This document shows, piece by piece, positions 1-12,669 of a stretch of 64,000 bases of DNA. Numbering within the stretch: position 1 is the first letter of the stretch; each line of letters opens with the position of its first letter. The translations under genes and the position numbers were made by a program. This DNA comes from Theobroma cacao (taxonomy: Eukaryota; Streptophyta; Magnoliopsida; Malvales; Malvaceae): assembly GCF_000208745.1 (NCBI RefSeq), contig NC_030854.1:28063624-28127623 (forward strand), in the 5' to 3' direction. Below the pieces are notes generated by a model that saw nothing but the letters and a program-made list of their open reading frames with translations, made no database searches and was not told where the DNA came from.

Positions 1-1000
1 ATATATATATATATATATAATGAATGAAAAAATAAAATGATTATTGAAAAAATTTCACTTAAGAAAGGCAAAGAGTTGCTTTTTTTTAAGTGAATTTTTT
101 TTTGGTGCAAAGTTCGAGACGGATTTTCACCGAAGCGTCGGGATAAATCCGAACTCTAAACTCCAATACCCGTTAAGTCAAATAGTCATTGTTAAAAAAT
201 AATATATGTAGGAAAATTTTGTTACATTCGAATTAATTTAAATAAATATTACTAAATAAAGTTAATCCAATCGTTTAAAAATTAATTAATTATTTATTAG
301 ATAAGCTTTGCAATCAAGTAAAAAAATTGACCAACAACAAATATGGATTTGAATAGAAAACCACAAAAAATAAAGTATATATAAATAATAAATAATAAAT
401 AATCAAAAATTTTTTAAAACAATCAATAAACGCGTGCATATAGATACCATCATTTTATACTGTCATTGCATGCCACTCATATTTTACAAATGGCGCGGGA
501 ATCCCGATGATGGGATTTCCCCGATGAGCTCGTAGAGACGAGTTCTTCGGGGGATATCTCTAGGTGAGGAGAATTTCGAGACTTTACCAAAGCGTTGGGA
601 TGGTTTTCGAATAATTTTCCGATAAAAGATTACCGACTCCATCATTTAAAATAAACAAGTCACGACATCATTTTACGCTTGCATCATATGCATACGTAAA
701 ATCGAATGAAAAACTCAGTCTGACAATTCAATAAAATTTAATTAATAAAAATAGGGATTAAACTAAGAAAAAGCTATATTAAGATAACTTAATATTAAAT
801 GGTACCGTTCGTAGAACGGGCGTCACGGAGGTGCTAACCCTTCTCCGTGCGTAACCGCACTCACGAACCCATCTCTAAAAAATGTGGACCAGTTCTCGTT
901 CTTTCGACGAACCTAAAATTAATTTAGGACTTCGTTGATTAGAATCGGGTTAATAGGTGATCAATCACACCTTAGATAAAAAAAGATTGGTGGCGACTCC
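1..1000 (+). mobile_element. Ogre/Tat-type Ty3-gypsy LTR, 3' part, with primer binding site
   Basis: The stretch around 800-890 has the GC-richer block typical of Tat-lineage LTRs (a 'gtgctaaccc ttctccgtgcg' type segment followed by CGTAACCGCACTC). It is followed at about 988-1000 by TGGTGGCGACTCC, which resembles the tRNA-Arg primer binding site of plant Ogre elements. The LTR would end near 986. The left side runs off the window. No gag or pol reading frame follows to the right, so this is a solo or truncated LTR. Family assignment is from recall of Ogre LTR features. Confidence 0.55.
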
Positions 1001-1278
1001 CACACCTTCGCGATTTTAATTTTCGCCCGCGTCTGGCGGACGGGTTCCCGGACCCGCACGTCACGACATAACCTTAATCTAAACTCGCTTAAACTTGTAT
1101 CATGTTTATATCGTATTAACATATCATGTACAAAATTGTCAGATTTATAACAAATGAAGGAGAAACATTATCATTTGTTCTTTTTTGGGGGATTTTAATA
1201 TATTGGATAGGTGGCATGATATTAGAGTTGAGGCAGGAAAGGGGACACAGGATTTGCATGCGACAAATAAAATCTATA
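1001..1278. other. Unassigned spacer
   Basis: The first 70 bases after the gypsy primer site are GC-rich and may be leftover untranslated leader of that element. The rest has no coding or repeat signal that I recognise. A short open frame at 1126-1323 has no recognisable domain. Confidence 0.4.
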
Positions 1279-2160
1279 AGCGACGGTTTTGTCCTATCCC
1301 AACGCAGTAGAGGTAGATTCTAAGGGGTGCTCCGCACCGCTTTACATATAAAAATAATAAATTTTATATTTGTAAATATATATTATATTAATAAATTTGT
1401 TATTTAAGAGTTTAACTTAATATATAATGCTATATGTAATTAAGATGTAATTCATATAAAGAAATAACTTTTTTTATGAAAAATATACTAAAATATCATT
1501 AAATAAATATTTTAGATCAAATGTGAGTCATAAATATATATTTTAGATCGGGATTGGATATTCAAATGATAACCTTATGTTAAGGCAATGGCGATTCGAG
1601 TGGAGGCATCAAGGAGTTTAGTTGAGCAAACAATCGTCCCACCATGTTTATATACCTAAGTACAACATAAGGCCAATGTCACGCAACTCACATTAGAAAA
1701 AGATTGGATGAGTCTTGAACTTATAAATAAGGATCTTAATTCAGTTAATATGTTTGGTTATTGAATTAAAAATGTAGATTTATGACAAATGGTATCATAA
1801 CTTATCCAACTCTTCATTAATATGAGATTTTTTATGAGAAATATTAGGGTCGAGGTCAACTCGAATCTAGGTGGACTTTCTCTTCTATGGGTGAAAAAAT
1901 CACTACAACAAAGACGTTGCACAATTAGATGAGAGAGAATGCTAGAAATCGCACATCAAAAAGAAATAAGATAGGGATTGAGCTTATAAATAAGGTTTTT
2001 CTTTTCTTTAATAAGCATGTCTATTGGGTTTGAAATATGAGTTTTTGACACTAGGATTAAATTAATTAATATAATATTATTTAATTATGCTTTTAGTATT
2101 TTTGCAATAAATAAGTTGAAAATTTATTTTAATGCAACTTCTTGTGTTCGTTGTACTAAT
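1279..2160. repeat. Diverged direct duplication, copy A
   Basis: This segment aligns by eye with 2673-3595 at an offset of about 1.38-1.41 kb. Shared landmarks include ATAAATTTGTTATTTAAGAG (about 1391 and 2801), 'gagtggaggcatcaaggag' (about 1598 and 3012) and 'cgtcccaccatgtttatat' (about 1636 and 3044). The copies differ by many substitutions and small indels, so the duplication is old. Copy A contains a TRIM-like element. Confidence 0.6.
1675..2052 (+). mobile_element. TRIM-like miniature LTR element (in duplication copy A)
   Basis: Two short related blocks in direct orientation lie at about 1681-1788 and 1948-2050. Each contains CTTATAAATAAGG followed by a pyrimidine-rich stretch and then 'atttatgaca' or 'gtttttgaca'. 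Immediately after the first block is TGGTATCA (about 1790-1797), the core of the plant tRNA-Met primer site used by many TRIM and copia elements. About 160 bases with no coding potential separate the blocks. Length and layout fit a terminal-repeat retrotransposon in miniature, without protein genes. The LTR outer edges are uncertain. Confidence 0.45.
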
Positions 2161-2215
2161 TGTTATTTGGTTAACCATGGTTAAGATTTTATGTCTCAGG
2201 AGTAGAAGCTAGTTA

Positions 2216-2480
2216 GAATTGTTGATGGAAAAAATCCAATAAAAATAATTGTTTGGAATTATAACTGAAAACAGAAAAAGGAAAATAGAAAGAAGGAAAG
2301 CAGAAAAAGGAGAGTTTTCCTGATTGCAAAAATGGGAGGAAAAAAATGGACAGCACTGTATTCATCCTTCCAATGACTGGATTAAACATAGAACAATATA
2401 TATTCAGAAAAACATATAAAGAGAAAAAGCTATTTATTCTATATAACGAAACTATAATTGCAGGTTGATTTTAAGCTCTC
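2216..2480. repeat. Copy of the gar2-like gene's 3' flank
   Basis: This stretch matches 4358-4545, just downstream of the gar2-like stop codon, in the same orientation. Shared segments include 'aaaaatgggaggaaaaaa', 'gtattcatccttccaatgac' and 'gctatttattctatataa'. Similarity fades after about 2475 and 4540. It lies between the two copies of the 1.3/2.7-kb duplication at a different offset (about 2.07 kb), so it arose by a separate event. Confidence 0.6.
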
Positions 2481-2672
2481 TCTCTAACCTTCAGCAAAAA
2501 CAAATGGTCATGTCTAAATCAGAAATAAAAACATCGTTAGATTTCCTTAGAGAAGACTTCATTGCAAACTTTTTCAAGCAAAGAAAAAAATACAAAGGGC
2601 AAAAAGGAACCCCTAGCACAGCTTGCAGAAAGGGGCAAAACCCTAATTTAGGAATGACACATGAAATCCGTA

Positions 2673-3595
2673 ACCGACGATTCTATCCTACAAGGACTTG
2701 GGAGAGGCAGGTTTTAGGGGTACTCAGTGCTGAGGTACATATATAAATAATAAATTTATTATTTATTTCATTTTATATTTGTAAATATATGTATGCTATT
2801 AATAAATTTGTTATTTAAGAGATTAACTTAATATATAATGCTCTATGTAATTATAATGTAATTCATATTGAGAAGGAATTTTTTTTCGTGAAAACTATAG
2901 TAAAAAATCATTAGAATAAATTTCAGATACAGGTTATAAATATATTTTCTTTATCGGGGTTAGGTATTAAAAATGACAACTCTTTGCTAAGGTAGGGGCA
3001 ATTCGAGTGGAGGCATCAAGGAGTCCCATCGAGCAACAAATCGTCCCACCATGTTTATATCCCAAGTAAAACATAAAGTCAATGTCACCGATTTCATATA
3101 AAAAAATTGAGATAAATCTTGGATTTATAAGCTTTTAATTAGTAGATATGCTTATTTGATTGGAAATGTGATTTCATAATAAGTGATATCTAAATCTACT
3201 AAACTCTTAATTAATGTGTAATTTTAAATAAAAGATATTAAGATCAAGATAAATCTAAATTAAAATTGATTTTTATTGTTAATGGGTGAAAGAATCGTTG
3301 CAGAAAATAATAATATCACAAATATCATATTAAAAAGAGAAAAAGGTAACTTGGGTCTTAGACTTACACGTAAGGGTTTCTTTCCCTTAATAGGTTTGTT
3401 TATTAAGTTGAAAAATGTTACGAATCAAATTGGGTGTCATGCTTATATATAAGGATCTTCTTGCTCTTAATAAGTTTGTCTGTTAAGTTACAAATGTAGA
3501 TTTATGACATTACAACTAAACTAATTCATAGCATATTATTTAATTATACTTTTAATTTAAAATTTATTTGAATGGAATTTATTGTGTTCGTAAAC
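2673..3595. repeat. Diverged direct duplication, copy B
   Basis: Partner of 1279-2160. It keeps the same landmarks in the same order, with local insertions and deletions. It also carries the TRIM-like blocks, so the TRIM insertion came before the duplication. Confidence 0.6.
3068..3515 (+). mobile_element. TRIM-like miniature LTR element (in duplication copy B)
   Basis: It has the same arrangement as the element at 1675-2052 but is more decayed: a 'ggatttataag' block near 3120, then 'agtgatatctaaatc' where copy A has the TGGTATCA primer site, then two further TRIM LTR-like blocks near 3355-3415 and 3435-3512. The extra third block suggests a later internal duplication or a nested copy. There is no coding capacity. 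Confidence 0.4.
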
Positions 3596-4712
3596 TTTTT
3601 CAAAACTCAAGACTATTTCGAAGACTAAAAACAAAATCAAAATGGAAAAAATCTTACAGGTCAACACTAAAAGACCCATTGACCCTATAATACAGTTTCC
3701 TTAGCTGCAAAATATCATTCCCTCTCTCCCACTGTGTCTCGACCCTCCCCTTCCTCTCCGCTGTCTTGACCTTTCCTTGCTCTCCCCTCCTTGAGCCAAA
3801 CCAACTAAACCTCCTCCATCGACAATCCCCACAAGCCATGATTCCAGCTAAACCTGTACAACCTCACAAACGCACATATGCATGTATATAATAAATAAAA
3901 TAAATTCATTTAAAAGAATTTTGAGCAAAGAAAAATGTTTAAAATTTTGAGTAGTTGAAAAGGGTGCAAATAATTTGGAAAAGTTAAATGGTTAGAAAAG
4001 ATAATAAATTGATGGGGGCCAAATAAAGTAGAATAGTAGTAAACTTTGGAAATTTTGAAGAAGTTCAGTAAGGAACTTGGCTTTGCCATTGATGTGAGCC
4101 TGCAAGGAGGATCAAGTCTCAAAAAAATTTAAATAGCGGGTTATTTCTTTATGGATGCCAGAATTTTTAAACTCCAATAGGCATATTAAATGATTGTTGT
4201 TTTTTTATTTAATATTTAATTATTGTATTAATTTTTTTAAATACATCCATTGAGATGCGTGCCAGTGGTCTAGTTTCACTTATAAAATTCAAAAGCTTTA
4301 TCACCAATGTCAAGATAAATTTTTTTAAAACTAATTCGATATGTGAAACATAATTTAAAGAAGGAAATCAGTAAGAGGAGAGATTCCCTGATTACAAAAA
4401 TGGGAGGAAAAAAGGTTGACACTTCTGTATTCATCCTTCCAATGACTGGATTATACACTGAACAATAAATATTCAGGGAAAATAATAAAAAGAAAAAGCT
4501 ATTTATTCTATATAATGAAATCATATTGCAGTTGATTTTAATCAGCAAAAGGCAAAGCGACTTCTTCCAACTATACATTCAAGCCATTAGGCCATGCTTA
4601 ATAATTCTAAAACTTTGAATCATCTAAACACTTTTCTCCCCTGATTTTTTTTTTCTTTGTTTTCCTCACCTACAAAACACGAGAGATATACACAAAGAAC
4701 TAACTTAAACCC
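3596..4712. other. Spacer and 3' flank of the gar2-like gene
   Basis: Positions 3600-4260 hold no recognisable gene. A 61-codon ATG frame at 3654-3839 (minus) has no known domain. Positions 4358-4545 are the source or sister copy of the 2216-2480 repeat. Roughly 4500-4712 is probably the 3' untranslated region of the gar2-like gene; no single polyadenylation signal stands out. Confidence 0.4.
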
Positions 4713-7700
4713 TCACGCAGACCATACCTCACGCAGGAGTTCATATCTTGCATTTGCAGCTCCATAGCCTTCATGCTCATGTTTTCCATTTACTCTTCCG
4801 TTGCCAACCATTGTTGGAGATAATGGCAATTTGTCTATTATTGATGCAAGTGGAGAATCCAATTCCTCCAGTTCCTCATCACTGGTATATCCTTTCCTCT
4901 GTACCACTGATGCATTCCTTGACAGCTGCGACTTCCCTCCTGCCTTTGCAACTTTTTCTGCCACATCTGCCGAGGACGGAGAAGTGTACACAACTGAGGC
5001 AGCTGTATAAGGGAAACTCCTCGCTGAATCCCCTGATAATCTCCGCTCAACAATACTCTAACAAATCAAAGAATCATAAATCAATAACCTGGCATCTTTT
5101 TTCTCGTTTTTACCAGTTAAGGGCAAGATTAACTCCTGCCAAATATCAAACACAAATAGCATATGCAAGGCTGAGATTTATTATCTAAGACATGCAGTTG
5201 CCACCATTCCCCACCTGTAAAGTTGAATAGTTATCGTCAACTTTATGGACTTATTAGTGAGGTAACTCCAACGCCAAAAACAAGGAGTTAGTTGTGATAC
5301 GGCCCAGAAAAGGACCAAATATTAGCAGTTTCAGAAACTAGCATATCCAGTAAAGATTCTGCATTATTTATAAAAATTTCGATGAACAAATGTGTTGAAC
5401 AAGGGAACCCCAAATTAGTCCTACCTCAGCATTCAGGGCTTCCAATACAGCTCCTGGAACAGGATCAGGACAAAATTCATCTGGAGTGAAGTTGCAAAGA
5501 ATGCGTTTCACCAACGGAAGACCTATTGATGGGCACACCTAAAGCCATGAAAATGGAATATCCTATGAAGTTAGGAAGGAATCAATATCAAAGAGACCAG
5601 AAAAGTAATCTACTAATAGTTTAATAATATGCACAGCTTTAATTAGAAATCAACCTCATTTCTGATTGAACGGTCCATTAGCATGTCCTTTGGAAGCATT
5701 AGAAGATCACTCAGGGCATTAAGGAAAAGGAAGGATTTAGATTCTCCATCTCCATTTTGTTTGAAATCATCTTGACTGTTAGGCTGGTCTTCTTTTAAAG
5801 CATCATCACTATCCATGCCAAACATATCAGTCAGCCATCTTGACCAATTACCAACCTGCATAATAAGCATCCTGCTTTATAGAAATTGTATGTAACTTTT
5901 TCATATAAAAACTATGAAATGTGTTACATGGACTGGGGGAGGTACTCAAACACCCCATTATTTTATTTTCCTGTGATAGCAATCAGGAAGCAGATGGAAA
6001 CCAATCCAACAGCCAGTATTGCTCCACATAGAAGTACATAACATGATAACAGCATCATATATATAGCATAAATTGAGGACTTCATATAAAGAATGTGAGA
6101 AGTCACGTCATAATATGTTAACTCAGCATCATAGATCATTCCATAGGCAAAATATTTCTTGGTATACATAAAATGCCCTTTTATACATTTACTCAGCTGC
6201 TTAGATCTTTCCATTGGTAATGCATTTTCCATATGTTATCCTGTTTAAATTCAACTAGCTAAATACCTACCTAAACAACTACTATTTGTCACCAATAGCA
6301 GTATATCAGAGGACAAGCCACCAACTCTATGATGGCAATTTCTGAGAGAGGCAATGTTCCAATGAAACATGAAACGACAAAATAGACTTAATATAACAAC
6401 TGCAGAAATTATTGAGATTCACAACAACTGCAACTTCCTCTTGGGACATAAGAAGATTAGTGAAAATACAAGCCCCTGACTGGATATACCACAGAAATCA
6501 AGAAAAATATTTAGTGACATAATACTTACAGAATTTTTCAGCTGTGCACCAGATCCAAAGCTAAGATCTCCAGCTGGAATAGGCAGAACCTTTGAATCTA
6601 CAATAGGATCAGACACAGGATCTGTTGGGATCTCATGGGCTGACTCTCTCAGAATAGCATTGAACATTGCAACATCTAGTCTTGCAATACACTGTTCCAT
6701 AACCTAATATAAGAGGATACATCAATTAGCTCACCAGAAGAAAGAGAAGAAAACAAAGCTAAGATACATCATACGACTGCTTAAAATTTACAGAGGGCAA
6801 ACAGATACAAATATGTACCATTCTTGCGATGACTGGCAAGCAACCACACTCATGTGCTTCTGCTCTAACAGGACAAAGTCGATGAAAAGCATCTTGGAAA
6901 GCATTTTTCCACAGGTTGATAGAAAGACTTCCTTGCTGTTGGTCACCCAAGGCTGGCCCCAATAACTTTCCAACTGTTCTGCTAGCAGATGAACCATCAT
7001 GAAGAGCTTGCATATGCGGAGTAAGAGCCTGAAATAAGGAGCACACATGAGATTCCTTCTCTCTTGTTTGTAATTTAGAGATCATAAATTGAAATGTATC
7101 AATTAGATCACAATCATGTTTTAAATAACACTGACCCTTTATTAACAAAAATTTGACAAGTGCAACTATTTACCTGCCACCATACTGACTCGACTATTCG
7201 AGAAAATATCCAAGATTCCACTTTTTCCAGTGCAGATGTGAAGGTTCCTGTTTCTTGCCAATCATCAACAAGCTGCACAAAACCATTTACGTGTTTACTA
7301 CCAGCACCACCTTTCCATTTTAGAGTTGGAGGCTTTACTTCACTCCGTTTGTTACTGCCGTTTGACTCAGGAAGCCGTGTAAGTGGACTTGAGTTGCATG
7401 AGTTGCCAAATGCCAGAGAAATGATCTCCCTCAGCACTATGGTGTTTGATAACCAGAAGGTTAACCTTAAAAAAAAAAAAGTGGAACATTATTCAGCCGT
7501 CAACAGTAAATGGCAACATTCTGAAGCACTCTCCAAATTATATCTGCTTAAAATCTACATACCTCGAAACATCATTACCACAAGATTTAGCAATCAAAAT
7601 AAGCCCAGACACTGAGTTTTTAGCAATTGTGGCTCGCTTGTTTTGGGTCCAATGCTTGCAAGCATGTATGTAGAGTCTAGAAAGGCGTCGAGCAGGTGTG

Positions 7701-8656
7701 TGCACTTTATGTGTTGAGCTCCCATGCTCTGGTACAACAGAGTAAAGAGAAATTTCCAGGGCAGCTACTTCTCTCAGCTCTGCTTCAAGTTTCTCAATTC
7801 TTGTCTCCATCTCTTCTATCTTTTCATTTAAAGCTGACTCATCTTCAACTTGAAATTTGTCTTCAGCATCAACAGGTTCACTTTCACTTCCGAAACTTTG
7901 AGTGCCATTTGATGTCTCATCCAAAACATCAATTTCTTTTACCTCTTCAGCATGCTTGTCATTAGATATTTCTGAAGACTCTGATGAAGGTTTACCAGAA
8001 ACTTTCAAGGTTTTGGAATTTTTTTCTAAAGAACTCTTGGTAGCATCCTTAGTAGGCCCTCCATTAGATTTTTCAGATTTCTTAGAAGTATTATTCAATG
8101 CCTTTGAGCGTAATTTATTCGTTTCAGGCTCAGATCCCATTCTGGATCCACGAGAAGAGCTATCTGAGAGGTTGCCATTGGAGACAACTTTTGGAACTCC
8201 AGAAACACTCTCTCCTTTCTCATCCTCAGCTGTCCAGGGATCTCCTTGAGATGATACTGAATCTTTTATTGTCTCAGAATCTGATTCTCCTTCCTTTCCC
8301 TGACTTGTTTCTCCCTCCATGTCACTGGAGCGATCATCTAAAATCTCATCCTTTTTTACTTTATTGGTCGTTGCATTAGTTTTTGAATCTCGAGATATTT
8401 CTTCAGACCTGTTAACATCATCCACATAATGTATAACCACGTTTTCATAAACTTCAGAGGGCTCAGAGCCTGCATTTGAATCACTTACTAAGGAACTATT
8501 GTCTGGTCTAGCTTTCAAAGCTTTGGATTCAGTTTCTTTCACATTCAAAGTTTTGCTACCAGCCTCTTGATGTGGCTTATTATTTTTCCTTTCAGTTCTT
8601 CCAGAGCGCTTCGATTGGACATTAGCTGAATTTCTTCTCTTGCCAGTCTCTTTCAT
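4713..8656 (-). CDS. gar2-like protein with dilute-like helical region, seven coding exons
   Basis: Coding exons in minus order are 8656-7563, 7465-7174, 7028-6819, 6703-6530, 5855-5655, 5538-5425 and 5057-4713. All introns are GT-AG and the sum is 2430 nt (809 aa plus stop). Residues 1-270 are acidic, Ser/Lys-rich and probably disordered, hence the 'nucleolar gar2-like' label in plant databases. A short coiled coil follows at about 273-306 (the NEKIEEMETRIEKLEAEL stretch). Then comes a helical region with FWLSNTIVLREI and a 'WWQALTPHMQ' segment, like the DIL domain of class XI myosins, and a tail with many SP and SD motifs. The start is the first ATG of the long first frame. From recall, Arabidopsis At3g57780 and At2g42320 are the relatives. 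No biochemical role is established; a scaffold or adaptor role is only a guess. I see no frameshift or premature stop. Confidence 0.88.
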
Positions 8657-10850
8657 ACTTAAGTTGATTCACTTTTTAACTACAAGTAAAGAAGAAGCTG
8701 TGATGAGGGAGAGACTAGTAACTGATAGTCCTATCAAAGCTTGTTAGTTGAATGTTAACACTGGATGCAAAAAGGCATGTAGTTGCACATACTTAGCATT
8801 AGGTGACCTACTCCTCACTTGACAGCAGAACGATCTTCTCCTGGCCCTTTACTCAGTTGAGTGTATCTGCATTAGAGAGAAGCCAGGATCATCAAATATA
8901 GACTTATCTGTCAGTTGACATAAGCTAAAATCAGCTGCACTTCTGAAACAGAAACATATAATTGCTTTACTTAATCATGGTAGTGGACACCAAAAATTGG
9001 CAGACTGCTCTAGACCATACAGAAAGCCACAGACAATGATATTATGAAACTAAGAGTATTAATTCAACATAGCCTCACAAACACAGCCCTGCATCCAATT
9101 TGAGCTTTAGGCTTTGAAAGCAAAGGAAGAAAGAGCAGGAAGAAAATGGACCATGCAAAAGAAAGGAAACCAAATAACAAAGGGCAGAAGCATGCAAATC
9201 TTTCAGCCATATAGGGTTATAGGTTCTGTAAAGTAAAAATTAACAGGGTGAGATTCAAATTGCCACAAGGATTTGAGAATGCTCAGACCTAAATCAAAGA
9301 CAAAAACGACGAGCAATTACAAGCTTCTTGTCAACCTTGTATCATCAGAAGCACAAACGGTAGCAATAAAGAAACTTGTATGTCGCTGGACTAAATTTAT
9401 CTTCTTAAAATCACAATTGAATCTATGTTATAGCATCAGGGTAAAATTTTAGGCATAAGAATTTACGACAAACCTCAAGGGTAACAACCAGTAAAATTGA
9501 AGTTACATTTTGTCAACCTCAACAAAGGAAAATGGTACACATCTCCATTTTGAAACCTTTAAGACTATCCAGCATGTGCTGTTTGCAACTAACATCAATG
9601 ATAAAAATTTACAACTTCAAAATAAATGGTTAAATTCACCATTCAATAACTGTTGGTGAAAATAAGGAATACATAACAGTGGTCCTTAAAGTAAAGTATT
9701 GAAACAATTCTGAAAGTAATATGCCCTGCTCTGTGGGCTGTGGCCCTCAAAAATGCCTAAATCAGAACAAATTATGCATTTCGCAATTCCTCTTTACTTT
9801 GATTCTCATATTCTATTTGCATTTATTCAACATTTCTTGATCCTAGCATAAACAGAGTCAATTTGCACATCTATCCCAAAATTTAAATCAAAGAAGAAAA
9901 AAACCCAGATATAAGACATCTGACATCTTGCGATGGATTTCTAGCAGCACAACAAAGTTAAACACTGTCATCATCAAAATCACGGTTAGAAATGACCCAA
10001 AAGAAATTCAGAAAGGTTAATGAAGCATTTTTCAAAAGAAACTTCCTTGGTATATAGCATTATCAACCAAGAATAGATCCCATACAAAAAGAATCAGAAA
10101 AAGACAGTCTTGCAGATGACACTGGACAAACAAACAAACTAAGCAGTAAGCTAACACAGCTGAGCAACTAAGCTAACTTTAGTCTTTAGTCGCAATCTCT
10201 CTTTTCCGACCCATGGCGGAGGCTTTCAAGTTTTCACCATTGAAAAGGACATAGCTTTTTTTGTTTCAAGTCCAAAGCGTGCATTTTCAAGAATAAAAAA
10301 ACATAAATTTTCTCCTACTCTCATAGATCTTAATCAAAAACGAATATAGAACTCAGACCACACGAAAGTTGATCGAAATTCAGCTCCTCACACTTTTTTT
10401 TTTCTTTTTGATAATTATAAAGGTATTAAAAATGCAGCCTGCATTAGAAAAGCTTCAAGAACTGGCAACTGAATTAGATTCAAGCATCTCAAATAAACAA
10501 ATACGAAGAAGATAATGGAGCTGAAACAGAGCAAAAAAAGACAAGATCGAAGAATTCAGACCATTTTTCGATGCAAAGAAAACAAGAGAAAATGCCGTTT
10601 CGAACTCTTGGTGTTGTCAATTTTCTCAGCTACTAACAGAAAAGAGAGGAAGAAGAAGAAGAAATGACAAAAACGACAAAGAAAACAAGGAGCGACAACG
10701 CCAACAGAAAAAGCTGTAATGCAGAAACGCAACGAGGAAGGCTGTCAAAAACAAAGGAAAAATAACAGTAAAAAGAAGTTACCAAATCCAAAGCTTTGTC
10801 TTGGATTCTTCGAAGACGGAGTAAAAGTAAGTTTCGGACACACAACCACT
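8657..10850 (-). other. 5' leader and leader intron(s) of the gar2-like gene
   Basis: No coding frame is present. The composition resembles transcribed untranslated sequence. On the minus strand a good donor (TTTG|GTAACTTC) sits with the exon edge at 10783, and a candidate acceptor (TAATGCAG|ATACAC) opens an exon at 8866. A leader exon near 10783-10850 spliced over about 1.9 kb to the coding exon is therefore plausible. Several ATGs lie between 8700 and 8866 on the minus strand, so either short upstream ORFs exist or a nearer acceptor is used. Confidence 0.4.
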
Positions 10851-12660
10851 CTATCCAATGGGGATTTTAACCTTTTCTAATTTCCGGGCTTCGAGTCTCG
10901 TGCAAATCAAAGGAACAAGTTTTTATCTCTGTGGCGCTGGTTCTGAGTGGAGTCGGAAGTGCGGGAAGAAGGGGGACGCATTTAAAAAGGGGAGAGGCGA
11001 GGGCCCGCTCTGTACGGGGGGAAAAAAAAAAAAAAGACGAGGCGAGGGGGCTGTCGGTGGGGTGAGAGTGACCGGGAACTGCCGGTTTACGGTTTATGAG
11101 GAAGTCATGGCTACTTGGGCTTTTTTTATAAGATTTATTGGTATTACCTAAACGGCCATCATTACTGCCCTGTATTGGGTCAATTTTACCCGATTTTGTG
11201 TCAAATATTCGATTTTTACATTAACAAAAAACGGAATTTATAGAAATAAAAAGTGTTTGGAAGGTTAGATTGGACCGAAGGGACCATCTATCTACCGCTC
11301 CTCGGGGAGCTAATCAAGATGTAAATGTAGCACCTATTTCTTACGGCCACAACAGTCAAGAGGTATTTTTCTCAAATTTAAGATAATTAAAATCAAGAGT
11401 TTTGGGTGACTTTCACTTTATTTTATTATTCCGATTAAGACTTAACATTGATCTTTTTTAAATAACAGAAAAGACTGATTAAAGAGTATTTTAATTCGTC
11501 AATTTTAAGGTAATTAAATCAAAGGGTTAAGAGTACCTGTAATCTTGCATTAATCTCATTTTCAAACATGATGCATTTTTGACGAGACATTAAAAAAAAA
11601 AGAAAAAGAATCCAAAGTTTTGTTTCCCCTCGTGGATGATAATTACTAGAAAGTCATAGGAGTTAGTAAATGATGGGTATGTGACGACCTAGATCTGATG
11701 TCCTACCTTGTCTATGCATGTATTTTCCAAAACCATAATGCTTAAATCCTAGGATCATGTACTATTGAGCTCTTCCATACGCTATGTTCCCATAAATATA
11801 TAAAGGAAACAACTCATCCAATTTTATAATCGAATTGTAAATAATTTTCTAGTCAATAAATTGTTTGCAATCTTCTTTCTCGGTTTCTCATCCATCACCC
11901 CCACTTGTTTTAATGAAGAGATATGCCAGCAGACCACATATAAAATCAATAGTTTGTTTTCCACTTTTGGCATCACCCTTTTTATTAAAAGAACCCCCGA
12001 TGCTGGCCAGTGACTAACTACATGTCCCAAGAGTCAAAAACAAATCTTTAATACAGCATTGCTTGCTTTGAATTCCATCCCAAAGGCTGCCAACTTTTAA
12101 ATGCAAGTTTCTGAATGAAGCCATGGTTATGTTATTAGCAGTGAAGTAAACACTTATGGCGGGAGTATATTTCATTTCTCTATCTATTTTAATACAAAGT
12201 TGAGATAGGTTGACTGGTCCCCGAGCAGGTAAACGTAAGATCAGAATACAAGAGATGTCACAATATTATTCATTTGAATTTCTTGATTTTCGTAGGTTGC
12301 AAGTCATTCATATGCACAATGATTATTCCTCCACATATCTGGACTTTTGGTAATTTTTTGTGTCCTAATTTTGGCCAACCACTTTGCATTCACATCCATC
12401 CAAGCATGTGATTTGTTATTTTAGACAAAACTAATTTTAATTTGCTTACTTTACAAATATTTCAATAATACGGTATTATTAAATGTTTTACTTTATAAGG
12501 TTGTTCTTTTTTTCCTATTGAACAAGTGAGATTTGAGTCAATTGTTCGAATAGTGTGGACAATAAAATACACAATATATTTTGTAAAAAACTTATGCTTC
12601 AAGCGTGAAAACTGAACATCACACAATCGTAACAATCGAGTATGAAACCACAACCACAAG
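10851..12660. other. Upstream region of the gar2-like gene, no gene seen
   Basis: Positions 10880-11110 are GC-rich for this window and probably include the promoter of the gar2-like gene. An open frame there (10858-11151, plus) is a by-product of composition. A short imperfect direct repeat occurs at about 11376 and 11502 ('aattttaaggtaattaaatc' type). The rest is AT-rich with nothing recognisable. Confidence 0.4.
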
Positions 12661-12669
12661 ACAATATTA

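Noticed and set aside
4748..5188. 146-codon plus-strand frame
   Set aside because: Antisense to the last gar2-like exon; the minus frame gives an acidic tail joined by good splice sites.
5963..6232. 89-codon minus-strand frame with hydrophobic stretches
   Set aside because: It lies wholly inside the intron between gar2-like exons 4 and 5 and has no domain.
7160..8379. Several plus-strand open frames of 75-151 codons
   Set aside because: They are antisense to the gar2-like exons, which carry a consistent multi-exon protein.
10858..11151. 97-codon plus-strand frame rich in Gly and Lys
   Set aside because: It is driven by G/A-rich promoter sequence and a poly-A run; no domain and no homologue comes to mind.
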